From Amphiplicatus metriothermophilus (lineage in GTDB: Bacteria > Pseudomonadota > Alphaproteobacteria > Caulobacterales > Parvularculaceae): a stretch of DNA of 64,000 nucleotides. Of this stretch, positions 56,011 through 64,000 are shown in pieces. The notes under the pieces were generated by a model. The model ran no database searches and was not told the origin of the DNA. It saw nothing but the letters and a program-made list of their open reading frames with translations. Position 1 is the first letter of the stretch, and each line of letters starts with the position of its first letter. Position numbers and translations under genes: made by a program. The stretch spans positions 620,001 to 684,000 of the forward strand of contig NZ_FZQA01000001.1 of the NCBI RefSeq assembly GCF_900199215.1, given 5' to 3'.

Positions 56011-56088
56011 CGCGATGTTTCTCCTTTGCGCCCCCTTCGCCTTTCGGGGACCGGCGGTTATATGTGTCGGGAAGGATCGGGCTTCAAT

Positions 56089-56301
56089 ATGACCGCCGAC
56101 GCGACCAACCCGCCGAAACCCGCGCGCGACCTGCCGCCGGCGGCGCGGCGCGCCCTCGCCGAGGCCGAAGCCCGCCGCAGGGCCGCCGCCGAGTCCGAGG
56201 CGCGCGCGGGGCGCCGTCCGGCCGAGAAAGGCGGGCCGGCCGGGCCGGAGCCGACGCGCTACGGCGACTGGGAGCGCGCCGGCCGCGCGGTGGATTTCTG
56301 A
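56089..56301 (+). CDS. DUF1674 (SdhAF4-like) protein
   Basis: Small protein of 70 residues. Seen: an Ala/Arg-rich N-terminal region (helix-prone) and a C-terminal signature [19 protein letters not shown], which is the DUF1674 hallmark. Known: the mitochondrial family member SDHAF4 protects SdhA during complex II assembly; the bacterial role is inferred. The start is ATG in the short gap after htpX. Succinate dehydrogenase genes are not in the window. Confidence 0.85.
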   Translation: MTADATNPPKPARDLPPAARRALAEAEARRRAAAESEARAGRRPAEKGGPAGPEPTRYGDWERAGRAVDF

Positions 56302-56308
56302 CGGCGCC

Positions 56309-57634
56309 TCACCGGTAGAACGTCGTCTCAGCGCCGGTGAACGACCACGGCGCGGGCAGCGCGTCGCAGGAAAGCGCGTCGCCGCGCGCTTCGAGCTTCA
56401 TGAGCCGGGCGCCGTCGGCCGCCCGCGAAAGCTGGAGAAGCAGCACGGCGTTGATCCGCGGGCCAACGAAATTGGCGCGCAGGCCCTGATAGCAATAGAT
56501 CTGGTTCTCGCGCACCGCGTCGAAGGGCGGATTGACGAGGCCTGCGCCTTTCTCGAAAGACAGAAAGTCGCGCGTCGCGCCCGCGCGCCGGTCTTCGAGC
56601 GCCGGCGGCAGGGCGACCATCTCCGGCTTGAGCGAGCGCAGCCGGCCGTGCAGGGCGAAGACGAGCCGCTCGGGGTCGATCGCGTCGGGCGCCAGGGCGA
56701 TCGCGCTCACCCGGCTCGTCAGCGCGTTGTGCGAAGCGTCGGTGAACCAGACGCCCTGCGCCGCGCCCGGCGCGTCGATGAGCGCGGTCCGGCAGGCGTT
56801 CTCGCCCTTCGCCCGGCGCACGCCCCAGGCGTCGCCGAGCTTCGCCGTCCACGCTTCGCGCAGGTCGCGGGGCAGATAGTCGAGCGCGCAGCGCGCCCGG
56901 GCGAGATCGGGCCGGATGGCGTCGAGCAGGGACGGCGGCGCGTCGAGGACTTCGGCGCGCGCGAAGGCGTCGTAGCGATAGCGCTCGGGCCGGGCGAACG
57001 GCGCCGGCGGCACGGCGAGATCGTAAAGCCCCACGTCGAATCCGTCCGCGCGCCCCAGAAACTCGCCCTCGCGCACGCGGATGCGCGTCTCGACGGCGAT
57101 ATGGTCCGGCCCGCCCAGTTCGACGAAGGCGGAAAGCCCGCCCGCCCGCCGGATGAGAGACTCCGCCACGCTGTCGAGCCGGTCGTAATAGACCGATACG
57201 CTCGCGCAGGGCTTCAGCCGCAACGTCCAGGACGTCGCCGCCGCGCGTCCCGTTTCGTCGCGCTCGATCCGCCGCTCGATGGCGACGATGTCGGCGCGCG
57301 CCGGGGCGAGAACGTCGACGCTTCGGCGCTCGAAGACGGTCTCGCCCCGGCGGGTGTTGACGCGGATGTGCGGCGCGGGCAGCGGCTCGCCCGGCGCGGT
57401 CGCCGCCCCGAGCGGCGAGACGCTGAGCACGTCCTCCAATGGCGCGAAGGGATGGGTCAGCGCCGGCTGGCCGGCGGGGCAGGCCCGGTCGGCGAGCGCG
57501 GCGCGCGGCGGGGCGAGATCGCTCGCGCGCTCGACCGCCAGCCGGCCGGCCTCGGGCCGCGCGATCGCCAGCCCCAGCAACGCAGCGGCCGCGAGGACCC
57601 CTGCGAGGCGGGCGAAATAGTCGGAACCTGACAT
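56309..57634 (-). CDS. Exported/anchored protein of unknown function
   Basis: Protein of 441 residues that I do not recognise as any named family. Seen: an N-terminal hydrophobic segment [20 protein letters not shown] (signal or anchor), a region [39 protein letters not shown] and [18 protein letters not shown] that reads like a degenerate peptidase-M23 (LytM) domain but without the HxH zinc residues, then a second domain with paired cysteines ([22 protein letters not shown]) and [20 protein letters not shown]. Oriented as the last gene of an apaG-trkH-this cluster, 78 nt after trkH, and convergent with the DUF1674 gene. Confidence 0.75.
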   Translation of the reverse strand: MSGSDYFARLAGVLAAAALLGLAIARPEAGRLAVERASDLAPPRAALADRACPAGQPALTHPFAPLEDVLSVSPLGAATAPGEPLPAPHIRVNTRRGETVFERRSVDVLAPARADIVAIERRIERDETGRAAATSWTLRLKPCASVSVYYDRLDSVAESLIRRAGGLSAFVELGGPDHIAVETRIRVREGEFLGRADGFDVGLYDLAVPPAPFARPERYRYDAFARAEVLDAPPSLLDAIRPDLARARCALDYLPRDLREAWTAKLGDAWGVRRAKGENACRTALIDAPGAAQGVWFTDASHNALTSRVSAIALAPDAIDPERLVFALHGRLRSLKPEMVALPPALEDRRAGATRDFLSFEKGAGLVNPPFDAVRENQIYCYQGLRANFVGPRINAVLLLQLSRAADGARLMKLEARGDALSCDALPAPWSFTGAETTFYR

Positions 57635-57712
57635 CCCCGCTCCCCGCGTTTTTCCGCCAGTATAGGCGCCCGGCCGGGCGGAGGCGAGTCGCCCGCCGGC
57701 GGCGCGCCGGGC

Positions 57713-59185
57713 TCAGCGCCGCCAGAAATCGGGCATCAGCAACACCAGCACGGTGAAGAATTCGAGCCGGCCGAGCAGCATCCCCGCCGCCATCAGCCAT
57801 TTGGCCGCGTCGGGCAGCGAAGCGAAATTGCCGGCCGGCCCGACCACGGGGCCGAGGCCGGGACCGACATTGGCGATCGCGGTCCCGGCCGCCGACAGCG
57901 CCGTGATCGCGTCGAGGCCGAAGCCCGACAGCGCCGCGGCCAGAGTGGCGAAGGAAGCGAAGTAGATGAAGAAGAAGCTCAGCACCGAGACGAAAACCTC
58001 GTCGGATATCGGCCGCCCGTTATAGTGCTCGACGAAGACCCCGTGCGGATGGGCGAGCCGGCGCGCATAAAGCCGGATCGCGGCGAGCGCCACCTGAAAG
58101 CGGAATATCTTCAGCCCGCAGGAGGTCGAGCCGGCGCAGCCGCCGACGAACATGATGCAGAAGAAGAAGCCGACGGCGAACGCGCCCCACGCGCCATAGT
58201 CGGTCGTGGCGTAGCCCGTGCCGGTGAACACCGACACGACATTGAACGCGGAAAGCCGGAACGCGGTGAAGGCGTCCACGTCGAAGCGGGCGTAGACGTA
58301 GACGGCCATCGTCGCCGTCGCGGCGGCGATCGTAAACAGAAAGAACCGGATCTGGCTGTCGGCCGCGAGGCGGCGCCATTCGCCGCGCAACACCGCGATC
58401 AGCAATATGCCGAAAGGCAGGCTGCCGATGATCATGAACGCCGTCACGATGAGGTCGAGCGGCGCCCGCCCGACGGTCAGAAACGCGCCGACGGAGGCGT
58501 CGCGCGTGGAATAGCCGCCGGTGGACAGCGTCGTCAGCGCATGGTTAAGCGCGTCGAAGGACGGCATGCCGAACGCCCACAGCAGGACGAAGCACAGCGC
58601 GGTGAGGAAGATGTAGATGAGCGACAGGCCCAGCGAATATTGCGCGGCGCTGGCGATGAATTTCTCCGACGTGTCCCACGCCTCCATCTTGAAAAGCTGC
58701 ATGCCGCCGATCTTCAGCGCCGGCAGCACCGCGAAGGCCATGATGATGACGCCGACGCCCCCCAGCCATTGCAGCATGGAGCGCCACAGAAGAAAGCCGG
58801 GCGGGGCGTCGTCGAGGCCGGAGACCACCGTCGAGCCGGTCGTCGTCAGGCCAGACATCGCCTCGAAGAAAGCGTCCGTATAGGTCATGTCGAACGCGCC
58901 GAGGACGAAGGGAATCGCGCCGAAGGCGACCAGGGCGAGCCAGCTCGCGGCGGTCAGAAGAAATCCCTGGCGCACGTCGAGCGCGCGGATCGGACCCCAG
59001 GCGGCGGCGGCCGCCGCGCCGCCTGAAAAGATCGAGAGGATCGCCGCCGTGGCGAAGGCCGTCCAGTCGGCGCGGTGCGCCGGATCGCGCGCCAGAAGGT
59101 CGGCCGTCATCGGGACCAGCATGGCGACGCCGAGCGCGGCCACGAGAACGCCGGTCACGAGCAGAACGGGGCGCAGATTCGGCAT
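57713..59185 (-). CDS. trkH: TrkH-family potassium uptake protein
   Basis: Membrane component of the Trk/Ktr potassium system with four M1-P-M2 repeats. The protein has 490 residues. Seen: many membrane helices, selectivity-filter-like segments SGLTTTGSTVVSG, ALTTLSTGGYSTRD, FNVVSVFTGTGYATTDY and TALSAAGTAIANVGPG, a conserved FIFVGGCAGSTSCGLKIFRF-like loop, and normal length. The TrkA regulatory partner is not in the window. It lies 41 nt downstream of apaG. Confidence 0.94.
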   Translation of the reverse strand: MPNLRPVLLVTGVLVAALGVAMLVPMTADLLARDPAHRADWTAFATAAILSIFSGGAAAAAAWGPIRALDVRQGFLLTAASWLALVAFGAIPFVLGAFDMTYTDAFFEAMSGLTTTGSTVVSGLDDAPPGFLLWRSMLQWLGGVGVIIMAFAVLPALKIGGMQLFKMEAWDTSEKFIASAAQYSLGLSLIYIFLTALCFVLLWAFGMPSFDALNHALTTLSTGGYSTRDASVGAFLTVGRAPLDLIVTAFMIIGSLPFGILLIAVLRGEWRRLAADSQIRFFLFTIAAATATMAVYVYARFDVDAFTAFRLSAFNVVSVFTGTGYATTDYGAWGAFAVGFFFCIMFVGGCAGSTSCGLKIFRFQVALAAIRLYARRLAHPHGVFVEHYNGRPISDEVFVSVLSFFFIYFASFATLAAALSGFGLDAITALSAAGTAIANVGPGLGPVVGPAGNFASLPDAAKWLMAAGMLLGRLEFFTVLVLLMPDFWRR

Positions 59186-59226
59186 GTTTCTCCGGGCGCG
59201 GCCGGCTTCATCCGGCGACCCTGACG

Positions 59227-59619
59227 TCAGTGCACTTGACGGGATTCGTGGGGGCTATCGAGCGAAAAGGCGGGAATGTCGACTTCGAAACGCTCCCCGG
59301 CCGCGGTCTCCATGCCGTAGCGGCCGACCATCATGCCGGACGGGGTGCGCAGCGGCGCGCCCGAGGTGTATTCGAACGCCTCGCCGGGGCGCAGCACGGG
59401 CTGCTCGCCGACCACGCCTTCGCCCGCCACCTCTTCGGTGAGGCCAAGCGCGTCGGTGATGAGCCAGCGCCGGGTGCGCAGACGGACGATCTCGTCCGAA
59501 TCATTGGCGATCCGGATCGTATAGGCCCACACATAGAGGCCTTCCTCCGGATCGGACTGGGACTCCAGATAGCAGGGATCGACGCTGACGCGGATGCCGC
59601 GGGTGACGCGCTCGTACAT
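59227..59619 (-). CDS. apaG: ApaG protein
   Basis: Small FnIII/immunoglobulin-like protein of 130 residues; function unresolved, historically linked to Co/Mg resistance. Seen: [77 protein letters not shown] and [15 protein letters not shown], the complete ApaG sequence signature. A near-consensus TATAAT box lies about 40 nt upstream. It leads the apaG-trkH-unknown gene group. Confidence 0.95.
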   Translation of the reverse strand: MYERVTRGIRVSVDPCYLESQSDPEEGLYVWAYTIRIANDSDEIVRLRTRRWLITDALGLTEEVAGEGVVGEQPVLRPGEAFEYTSGAPLRTPSGMMVGRYGMETAAGERFEVDIPAFSLDSPHESRQVH

Positions 59620-59660
59620 GATAGGCTCCTTCCGCCGCCGGCCGGTCGGCGCAGAGTTCC

Positions 59661-59688
59661 ATTATAAGCCCGCGACGGCGCCCGCCAA
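59661..59688 (-). promoter_or_regulatory. Promoter of the apaG-trkH group
   Basis: Minus strand: TTGGCG, 16 nt, TATAAT. The -10 is perfect. Distance to the apaG start is about 40 nt. Confidence 0.65.
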
Positions 59689-59796
59689 GCGCGGCGACGC
59701 TTGCAGCCGGCGCGCGCCCTCGCTTGACCTCGCCGCAGGGGCGGGCGAGGAACGGGCCTTGCGGGCCGCAGCCGGCTTCGTGCGAGGCGAGGGTTC

Positions 59797-60924
59797 ATGG
59801 GCGAGTCCAGGGGCGAATTCGGGACGGGCGAGACGGGCGTGCTTCCGGCGGAGGCGATCGCGCGGCTGATCGAGGCCGGCGCCGCGCGCCTCGCCGGCCC
59901 GCCCGGCGCGCGCCAGATCCAGCCGGCGAGCCTCGATCTCACCCTCGGCGCGCGCGCCTTCCGCGTGCGCGCCTCGTTTCTGCCCTCGCGCGCGCGGCGC
60001 GTGGACGAACGCCTCGCGGGCGGCCTCTTCATGCACGAGATCGGCCTCGAGCAGGGCGCGGTGCTCGAGCGCGGCTGCGTCTATCTCGTCGAGCTCAACG
60101 AGCGCCTGGCGCTGCCGCCCGACATCTGCGGCGCGGCCAATCCCAAAAGCTCGACGGGACGCATCGATGTTTTCGTCCGTCTGGTGACGGATCATGGCGC
60201 GGCCTTCGACGAGGTTCCGGCGGGCTATGAAGGCCCGCTTTACGCCGAGATCAGTCCGCGCACCTTCTCCATCGTCGTGCGGCGCGGCTCGAGCCTCAAT
60301 CAGCTTCGCTTCAAGCGCGGCGACTGCCGGCTGGACGACGCCGCGCTCGCGGCGCTGCACGCCGAAGCGCCGCTGGTCGACGGACCGGCGGACATCGAGG
60401 GCGGCCTGGGGCTCAGGGTGCGGCTCGCCGGCGCCCCGGGCGAGATCGTCGGCTGGCGCGCGCGCCGGCACGCCGCGCTCATCGACGTCGACGCCGTCGG
60501 CGCGCTGAACGCCGAGGACTATTTCGAGCCGATCGCGGCCCCGCGCGCCGGCTTCATCATTCTCGACCCGGACGAATTCTACATTCTCGCCTCGCGCGAG
60601 GCGCTCGCCGCCCCCCCGGACTACGCCGCGGAGATGACGCCGATCAATCCGGGCCTCGGCGAGTTCCGGGTGCATTATGCGGGCTTTTTCGATCCCGGCT
60701 TCGGCTGGTCGCCGGACGGCGCCGGGCTCAGCCGCGCGGTGCTCGAAGTGCGCAGCCACGACGCGCCCTTCGTGCTCGAGGACGGCCAGATCGTCGCCCG
60801 GCTCGCCTATGAGCGCATGGCCGCCCGGCCGGGCCGTCTTTACGGGGCGGACCTGGCGTCCAACTATCAGGGGCAGGGATTGAGGCTGTCCAAACATTTC
60901 AGGCAGACGGAGCCGCATTCATGA
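59797..60924 (+). CDS. Double-length dCTP deaminase-type protein
   Basis: 2'-deoxycytidine 5'-triphosphate deaminase of 375 residues, about twice the size of E. coli Dcd, with two dUTPase-like domains (1-185 and about 200-375). Seen in the first: IQPASLDLTLGARAFRVRASF, ANPKSSTGRIDVFVRLVTDHG (catalytic/nucleotide motif) and SPRTFSIVVRRGSSLNQLRF; the second, less conserved copy ends LYGADLASNYQGQG. Known in alphaproteobacteria; should supply dUTP for thymidylate synthesis. Its stop overlaps the next start (ATGA). Confidence 0.88.
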   Translation: MGESRGEFGTGETGVLPAEAIARLIEAGAARLAGPPGARQIQPASLDLTLGARAFRVRASFLPSRARRVDERLAGGLFMHEIGLEQGAVLERGCVYLVELNERLALPPDICGAANPKSSTGRIDVFVRLVTDHGAAFDEVPAGYEGPLYAEISPRTFSIVVRRGSSLNQLRFKRGDCRLDDAALAALHAEAPLVDGPADIEGGLGLRVRLAGAPGEIVGWRARRHAALIDVDAVGALNAEDYFEPIAAPRAGFIILDPDEFYILASREALAAPPDYAAEMTPINPGLGEFRVHYAGFFDPGFGWSPDGAGLSRAVLEVRSHDAPFVLEDGQIVARLAYERMAARPGRLYGADLASNYQGQGLRLSKHFRQTEPHS

Positions 60925-61331
60925 CGTCGTTCTTCGCGATTTGTCTCGCCGCCGCCCAGGCGGGCTCCCTCGGCGACCTCGCCGCGCCGCCGCCCCTGCC
61001 GAACCGGCCCGAGCCGGCGATCCGCTGCGCATGCCCGCAGGATGCGCCGGAGGAGAAGATCGTCTTTACCGGAATCGTGGTCGACGCGGAGCTGCGGGTC
61101 GATGCAAGCGGGCGCGCCGTCCAGCCCCGCCAGGCGACGGTGTTCCGGCTGATCCGGGCCGACGATCCGGCGCTCAAAACGCCGGTGAAGGTCTGGCATC
61201 CGATCGAGTCGGAACGCTGCGGCCTTTCCTTCGATTACGGCCGCCAGTATACGCTCGCCGCGCGCCGAACGGAGAAGGGCGCGCTCGAGACCGACCAGTG
61301 CCTCTTGCGCGCGGCGCCCGCGGACGAATAG
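60921..61331 (+). CDS. Small secreted NTR/TIMP-like protein, unknown function
   Basis: Protein of 136 residues with a signal peptide (MTSFFAICLAAAQA). Seen: CACPQDAPEEKIVFTGIVVD, TVFRLIRADDP, VWHPIESERCGLSFDYGRQYTLAA and LETDQCLL, four cysteines in the order found in NTR/TIMP-type OB-fold domains (Cys-x-Cys near the mature N-terminus, then CG..F..G..Y). This is a structural guess from pattern. It overlaps the dCTP deaminase stop by 4 nt, implying translational coupling to a cytoplasmic nucleotide enzyme, which is odd for a secreted protein. Confidence 0.7.
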   Translation: MTSFFAICLAAAQAGSLGDLAAPPPLPNRPEPAIRCACPQDAPEEKIVFTGIVVDAELRVDASGRAVQPRQATVFRLIRADDPALKTPVKVWHPIESERCGLSFDYGRQYTLAARRTEKGALETDQCLLRAAPADE

Positions 61332-61375
61332 GCGGGCGCCGGCCTTCCGCGCCGGCTCGGCGCAAACTCGGCGTC

Positions 61376-61420
61376 ATCCCGGGCGCGCTGCGGCGCGCAG
61401 CGATGCGGCGCAGCCGGGGT
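61376..61420. repeat. REP-like intergenic palindrome
   Basis: ATCCCGG near the start pairs with CCGGGGT near the end (one wobble), with internal CTGCG/CGCAG-type stems. It lies in the convergent gap between the NTR-like gene and the DUF938 gene. The TCATCCCGG...GCAGCCGGGGT form is like dispersed palindromic repeats of alphaproteobacteria. No second copy was found in the window. Confidence 0.5.
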
Positions 61421-61447
61421 CGGGTTCAATCAGCTGCGGCGCGGGCG

Positions 61448-62137
61448 TCAGGATCTCACGAAGATCGCCGAAAAATTGTTCGCCGGCATGGGGATCGCGG
61501 CCTCAAGCGCGAGTCCGGCCGCCTGCGCGAGCGGCAGGATTTCCCGTTCGAGGTCGCGCACGCCCCAGCGCTGATCGCGCTCCCTGAGGGTCGCGTCGAA
61601 CTCCGCGTTGGACGGCGCCGCATGCGCCCCGTCGCGGGCGAATGGGCCGTACAGGAACAGTTTTCCGCCGGACCCGAGCAGCGCGCCGGCGCCGGCGATC
61701 AGCCCTTCGGCCGCCTCGAACGGGGCGATATGGATCATGTTGATCGACATGACGCCGACGATCGCCCCGCCGCCCGTCTTTTCGCACAGCCGCGCGGCGC
61801 GGCGCGGCCAGTCCGGCGCCGTCACGTCGATGGCATGGGGCGGCGCGACGTTGGAAAGGCCTGCATGAGCTGTCCAGGCCGCGATCGAGGCGCGCGACGG
61901 CTCGTCGGGATCGCCCGGCAGAAACCGGACCTCGGGCAGCGCCGCGGCGAGATGGGCGACATGCTCGCCGGTTCCCGATCCGATCTCCACGATCACGCCC
62001 GCGCGCGGCATGCGTTCGAGAAAGACGTCGCGGATCGGATCCTTGTTGCGCGCCGCAGAGGGCGAGAACATCCGCCCGCCTGTCGCCCCGCGCGCTTCCA
62101 GCGCGACCTCGCGGCCGCTTCCCCCATTTCGCGTCAT
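61448..62137 (-). CDS. DUF938 family methyltransferase-like protein
   Basis: Protein of 229 residues with a SAM-methyltransferase-like fold. Seen: FSPSAARNKDPIRDVFLERM, motif I VIVEIGSGTGEHVAHLA, FLPGDPDEPSRASIAAW, MSINMIHIAPFEAAEGLIAG and YGPFARDGAHAAPSNAEFD, the DUF938 signature. An ATG at residue 23 (62071) is a possible shorter start. Biochemical role unknown. It is the last gene of a minus-strand run radical SAM-DUF938, 16 nt apart. Confidence 0.85.
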   Translation of the reverse strand: MTRNGGSGREVALEARGATGGRMFSPSAARNKDPIRDVFLERMPRAGVIVEIGSGTGEHVAHLAAALPEVRFLPGDPDEPSRASIAAWTAHAGLSNVAPPHAIDVTAPDWPRRAARLCEKTGGGAIVGVMSINMIHIAPFEAAEGLIAGAGALLGSGGKLFLYGPFARDGAHAAPSNAEFDATLRERDQRWGVRDLEREILPLAQAAGLALEAAIPMPANNFSAIFVRS

Positions 62138-62153
62138 CGTCGGTCCTGAATAG

Positions 62154-63092
62154 TCACCCGGAGCAGCCGGCGCCGCCGAGAACGCAGAACCGGGCGCAGT
62201 GCGGATGATTGAGCGGCACCGATATTAGCGATTCGGCGAGGGTGCGGCCAAGCTCGAATGCAGGCGAATACGGTATAAGCGTGCACGCGAGAACGCTCGG
62301 CGCCGGCGCGCCCCGGCGCTTCACGATCATGCGCGAGGAGGCGCACATCACCGAATCGGGACGGCGCCCGAGAATGTCCCAGCACGCTTCCGATATTTCC
62401 GGAACCTCGGCGCGCTCGTCCATTTCCGGAAACAGGACGAGCGCGGACGGATCGTCGGCGTCGATGGGGATCTGCCGCTCGGCGAAGAGGCGGCGATAGC
62501 CGGCGCGGGTCTCCTCTTCGGATTCGCCCCACAGGGTGCGCCCGGCCGCAGCGATCGCAAAACCGCGCTCGGCGAGCCAGGAAAGCCCTCGCATGGCCTC
62601 CTCGAAAGCGCCGGGTCCGCGCTCGGCGTCGTGCCGGTCCGCCGCATAGTGATCGAGGCTGACGCGCAGGACGAGGCGCTCGCCATATTCGACGCGCAGC
62701 GCCGCGAGGGCGGCCTGCACGCGCGGGCGCATCATCGGCCGCATGGCGTTGGTCAGCACGAGCGCGCGAAAGCCGGCGGCCAGCGCGTCGCACAGCATCG
62801 CCGGCATGTCGGGATTCATGAAGGGCTCGCCGCCGGTGAAGCCGATTTCATGAGCGCCGAGACGCTTCGCCTCGTCTAGATAGGGGCGCAGCTCTTGCGC
62901 GGACAGATAGGCGAGCCGGTCGTTGCGCGGGCTCGATTCGATATAGCAATGCGCGCATTCGATGTTGCACAGCGTGCCGGTGTTCGCCCAGAGCGTCTTG
63001 AGACGAACGAACGGCGCGCGCGCGCGCGGCTTTCCGTCCGCGGTCACGTCAGGATGCTGAAATTTCGCCGGCGTCGGCGCGCCGTAAGCCAT
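62154..63092 (-). CDS. Radical SAM protein with extra C-terminal cysteines
   Basis: Radical SAM enzyme of 312 residues. Seen: the cluster motif CNIECAHC (Cys42, Cys46, Cys49), FTGGEPFMNPD (GGE motif), LVLTNAMRP and LRVSLDHY. The C-terminus carries additional cysteines: MCASSRM, LACTLIP and HCARFCVLGGAGC, giving C-x10-G-x8-C and C-x3-C-x6-C spacings that suggest an auxiliary iron-sulfur cluster of the SPASM/Twitch type. Substrate unknown; no small peptide substrate gene is next to it. The ATG at MAYGAPT is used, since the longer frame is Arg-rich. Confidence 0.85.
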   Translation of the reverse strand: MAYGAPTPAKFQHPDVTADGKPRARAPFVRLKTLWANTGTLCNIECAHCYIESSPRNDRLAYLSAQELRPYLDEAKRLGAHEIGFTGGEPFMNPDMPAMLCDALAAGFRALVLTNAMRPMMRPRVQAALAALRVEYGERLVLRVSLDHYAADRHDAERGPGAFEEAMRGLSWLAERGFAIAAAGRTLWGESEEETRAGYRRLFAERQIPIDADDPSALVLFPEMDERAEVPEISEACWDILGRRPDSVMCASSRMIVKRRGAPAPSVLACTLIPYSPAFELGRTLAESLISVPLNHPHCARFCVLGGAGCSG

Positions 63093-63227
63093 GAAGAGCC
63101 CGTCCTCGCCCGTTTTCCGCGCGCCACGTTGCCGCGCGCGCCGTAGCGGGATCAAGCGCCCCGACACGCGCACGCGATCAAAATTCCATGAGGAGGCGCG
63201 CGAAACCTGTCGTGGGAGAACGGAAAG

Positions 63228-64000
63228 TCATGCGCCGCGCAGGATGTCGAGCGCGGCGGCGTGCAGCGCCGGCGTCGCCGCCGCAACGATGGAGCCGCGC
63301 GCGTCCGAGCCGAGCGCCTCTCCGGACCAGGCCGTCACGACGCCGCCCGCGCCCTCGATGACGGGAATGAGCGCCGCGTAGTCATGACGTTTCAGGCTGG
63401 TCTCGACCACGAGGTCGAGCGCGCCGAGGGCGAGAAGGCCGTAGGCGTAGGCGTCGAAGCTGTAGCGCGCGACGCGCGCGCGCGCGGCCAGCGTCGCAAA
63501 GGCGTCGGCCTCGCGGACGGTGAAATAGCCGGCGGGCAGGGGGTCCGTCGTCGACAGGCGCGCCTCGGCGAGGGCGGCGACGCCGCTCGACCGGCAGACC
63601 GTCTCGGCGCCGCCCCGGCGCCAGACGGCTCGGCCGTTCGCGCCGATCCAGCGTTCATCCGTAAACGGCTGATCGATGACGCCGAGGACGGGCCGGCCGC
63701 CGCGCTCGAGGGCGATCAGCGTCGCCCAGCTCGCCGCGCCGCAGATGAAGGCGCGCGTGCCGTCCACGGGATCGAGCACCCAGCGCCACTCGGCGTCTTC
63801 GCGCTCGGCGCCGAACTCCTCGCCGATGACGCCGTGGTCGGGCCAGGCCTCGCGGATCATCGCGCGCAGGACCCGTTCGGCCTCGCGGTCGGCGTCAGTG
63901 ACGGGATCGAAAAAGTCGCCGTTCTTGCTTTCCACGGCGCCGTCGCGGCGGAAGCGCGGCAGGGTCTCGCGGCGCGCGGCGTCGGCCAGGCGCGCCGCGA
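63228..64000 (-). CDS. hisN: Histidinol-phosphatase/inositol monophosphatase-family protein (N-terminus beyond window)
   Basis: Mg-dependent phosphatase of the inositol monophosphatase fold, most like alphaproteobacterial HisN. Seen: DPVTDADREAE (metal-binding region), GEEFG, the catalytic metal site VLDPVDGTRAFICG, a loop VIDQPFTDERWIG and AYGLLALGALDLVVETSLKRHD with the C-terminal GAGGVVTAWSG. The frame is open to the right edge, with LADAARRETLPRF upstream of the first internal ATG, so the real start is outside. The assignment to histidine synthesis is by similarity; no other his genes are seen. Confidence 0.82.
   Translation of the reverse strand, partial: AARLADAARRETLPRFRRDGAVESKNGDFFDPVTDADREAERVLRAMIREAWPDHGVIGEEFGAEREDAEWRWVLDPVDGTRAFICGAASWATLIALERGGRPVLGVIDQPFTDERWIGANGRAVWRRGGAETVCRSSGVAALAEARLSTTDPLPAGYFTVREADAFATLAARARVARYSFDAYAYGLLALGALDLVVETSLKRHDYAALIPVIEGAGGVVTAWSGEALGSDARGSIVAAATPALHAAALDILRGA

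Overview
The window is a 64 kb stretch of chromosome from a high-G+C alphaproteobacterium. The evidence is the gene order: fabA-fabB, rimP-nusA-ylxR-infB-rbfA-truB-rpsO-pnp, ubiE-ubiB-coaBC, ihfB-lapA-trpF-trpB-trpA-accD-folC, and tsaE-amgK-murU-addB-addA-trxA are all alphaproteobacterial strings. MmcB, DUF2937, DUF6249, DUF1674 (SdhAF4-like), a double-length dCTP deaminase and a TTAA-N7-TTAA CtrA-type box point the same way. Abundant S9, M20 and DUF885 secreted hydrolases and a VPLPA-CTERM-like protein fit Hyphomonadaceae, Parvularculaceae or Caulobacterales-type bacteria. That family-level placement is inference. Almost everything is core housekeeping DNA. No phage, transposase, CRISPR array or rRNA operon was seen.

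Layout. 1-6.2 kb: unsaturated fatty acid synthesis (fabA, fabB cut by the left edge), an SH3 protein, a D-2-hydroxyacid dehydrogenase, a methyltransferase, and DUF2141 and DUF885 envelope proteins. 6.4-17.8 kb (minus strand): the transcription/translation operon running rimP to pnp, with a GNAT gene between rbfA and truB and an SDR gene between rpsO and pnp. It is headed by a good promoter and a terminator hairpin in the rimP leader. 17.9-23.9 kb: a CTERM-like surface protein, DUF2937, ttcA, a CE15-like esterase lipoprotein, trmB, a dienelactone hydrolase, an MmcQ/YjbR protein and DUF6249. 23.9-28.2 kb: coaBC, ubiB and ubiE, with a vapBC toxin-antitoxin pair inserted between ubiB and coaBC. 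28.4-38.2 kb: ihfB, lapA, trpF, trpB, then three unrelated genes (PilZ, S9 peptidase, M20 amidohydrolase), then trpA, accD, folC. 38.6-47.8 kb (minus): tsaE, amgK, murU, addB, addA in a chain of mostly 4-nt overlaps, then trxA with its own promoter.

48.3-49.8 kb is the only clearly foreign-looking segment. It is a visibly AT-richer island carrying one 348-residue protein with an Rx4H HEPN motif and an AbiJ-like N-terminus, probably a stand-alone abortive-infection gene. From 49.9 kb come a ferredoxin reductase and ferredoxin pair, mmcB, tRNA-Thr(CGU), polA, htpX, a DUF1674 protein, an unknown envelope protein, trkH, apaG, a dCTP deaminase coupled to a small NTR/TIMP-like secreted protein, a DUF938 protein, a radical SAM protein with extra C-terminal cysteines, and a histidinol-phosphatase-type phosphatase cut by the right edge.

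I did not find a clear multi-gene undescribed system. The best leads are the orphan HEPN gene, the vapBC pair translationally coupled to coaBC under its own promoter/operator, the rimP-leader attenuator, the ylxR frame that lacks a standard start codon before its conserved motif, and the coupled dCTP deaminase/NTR-like pair.
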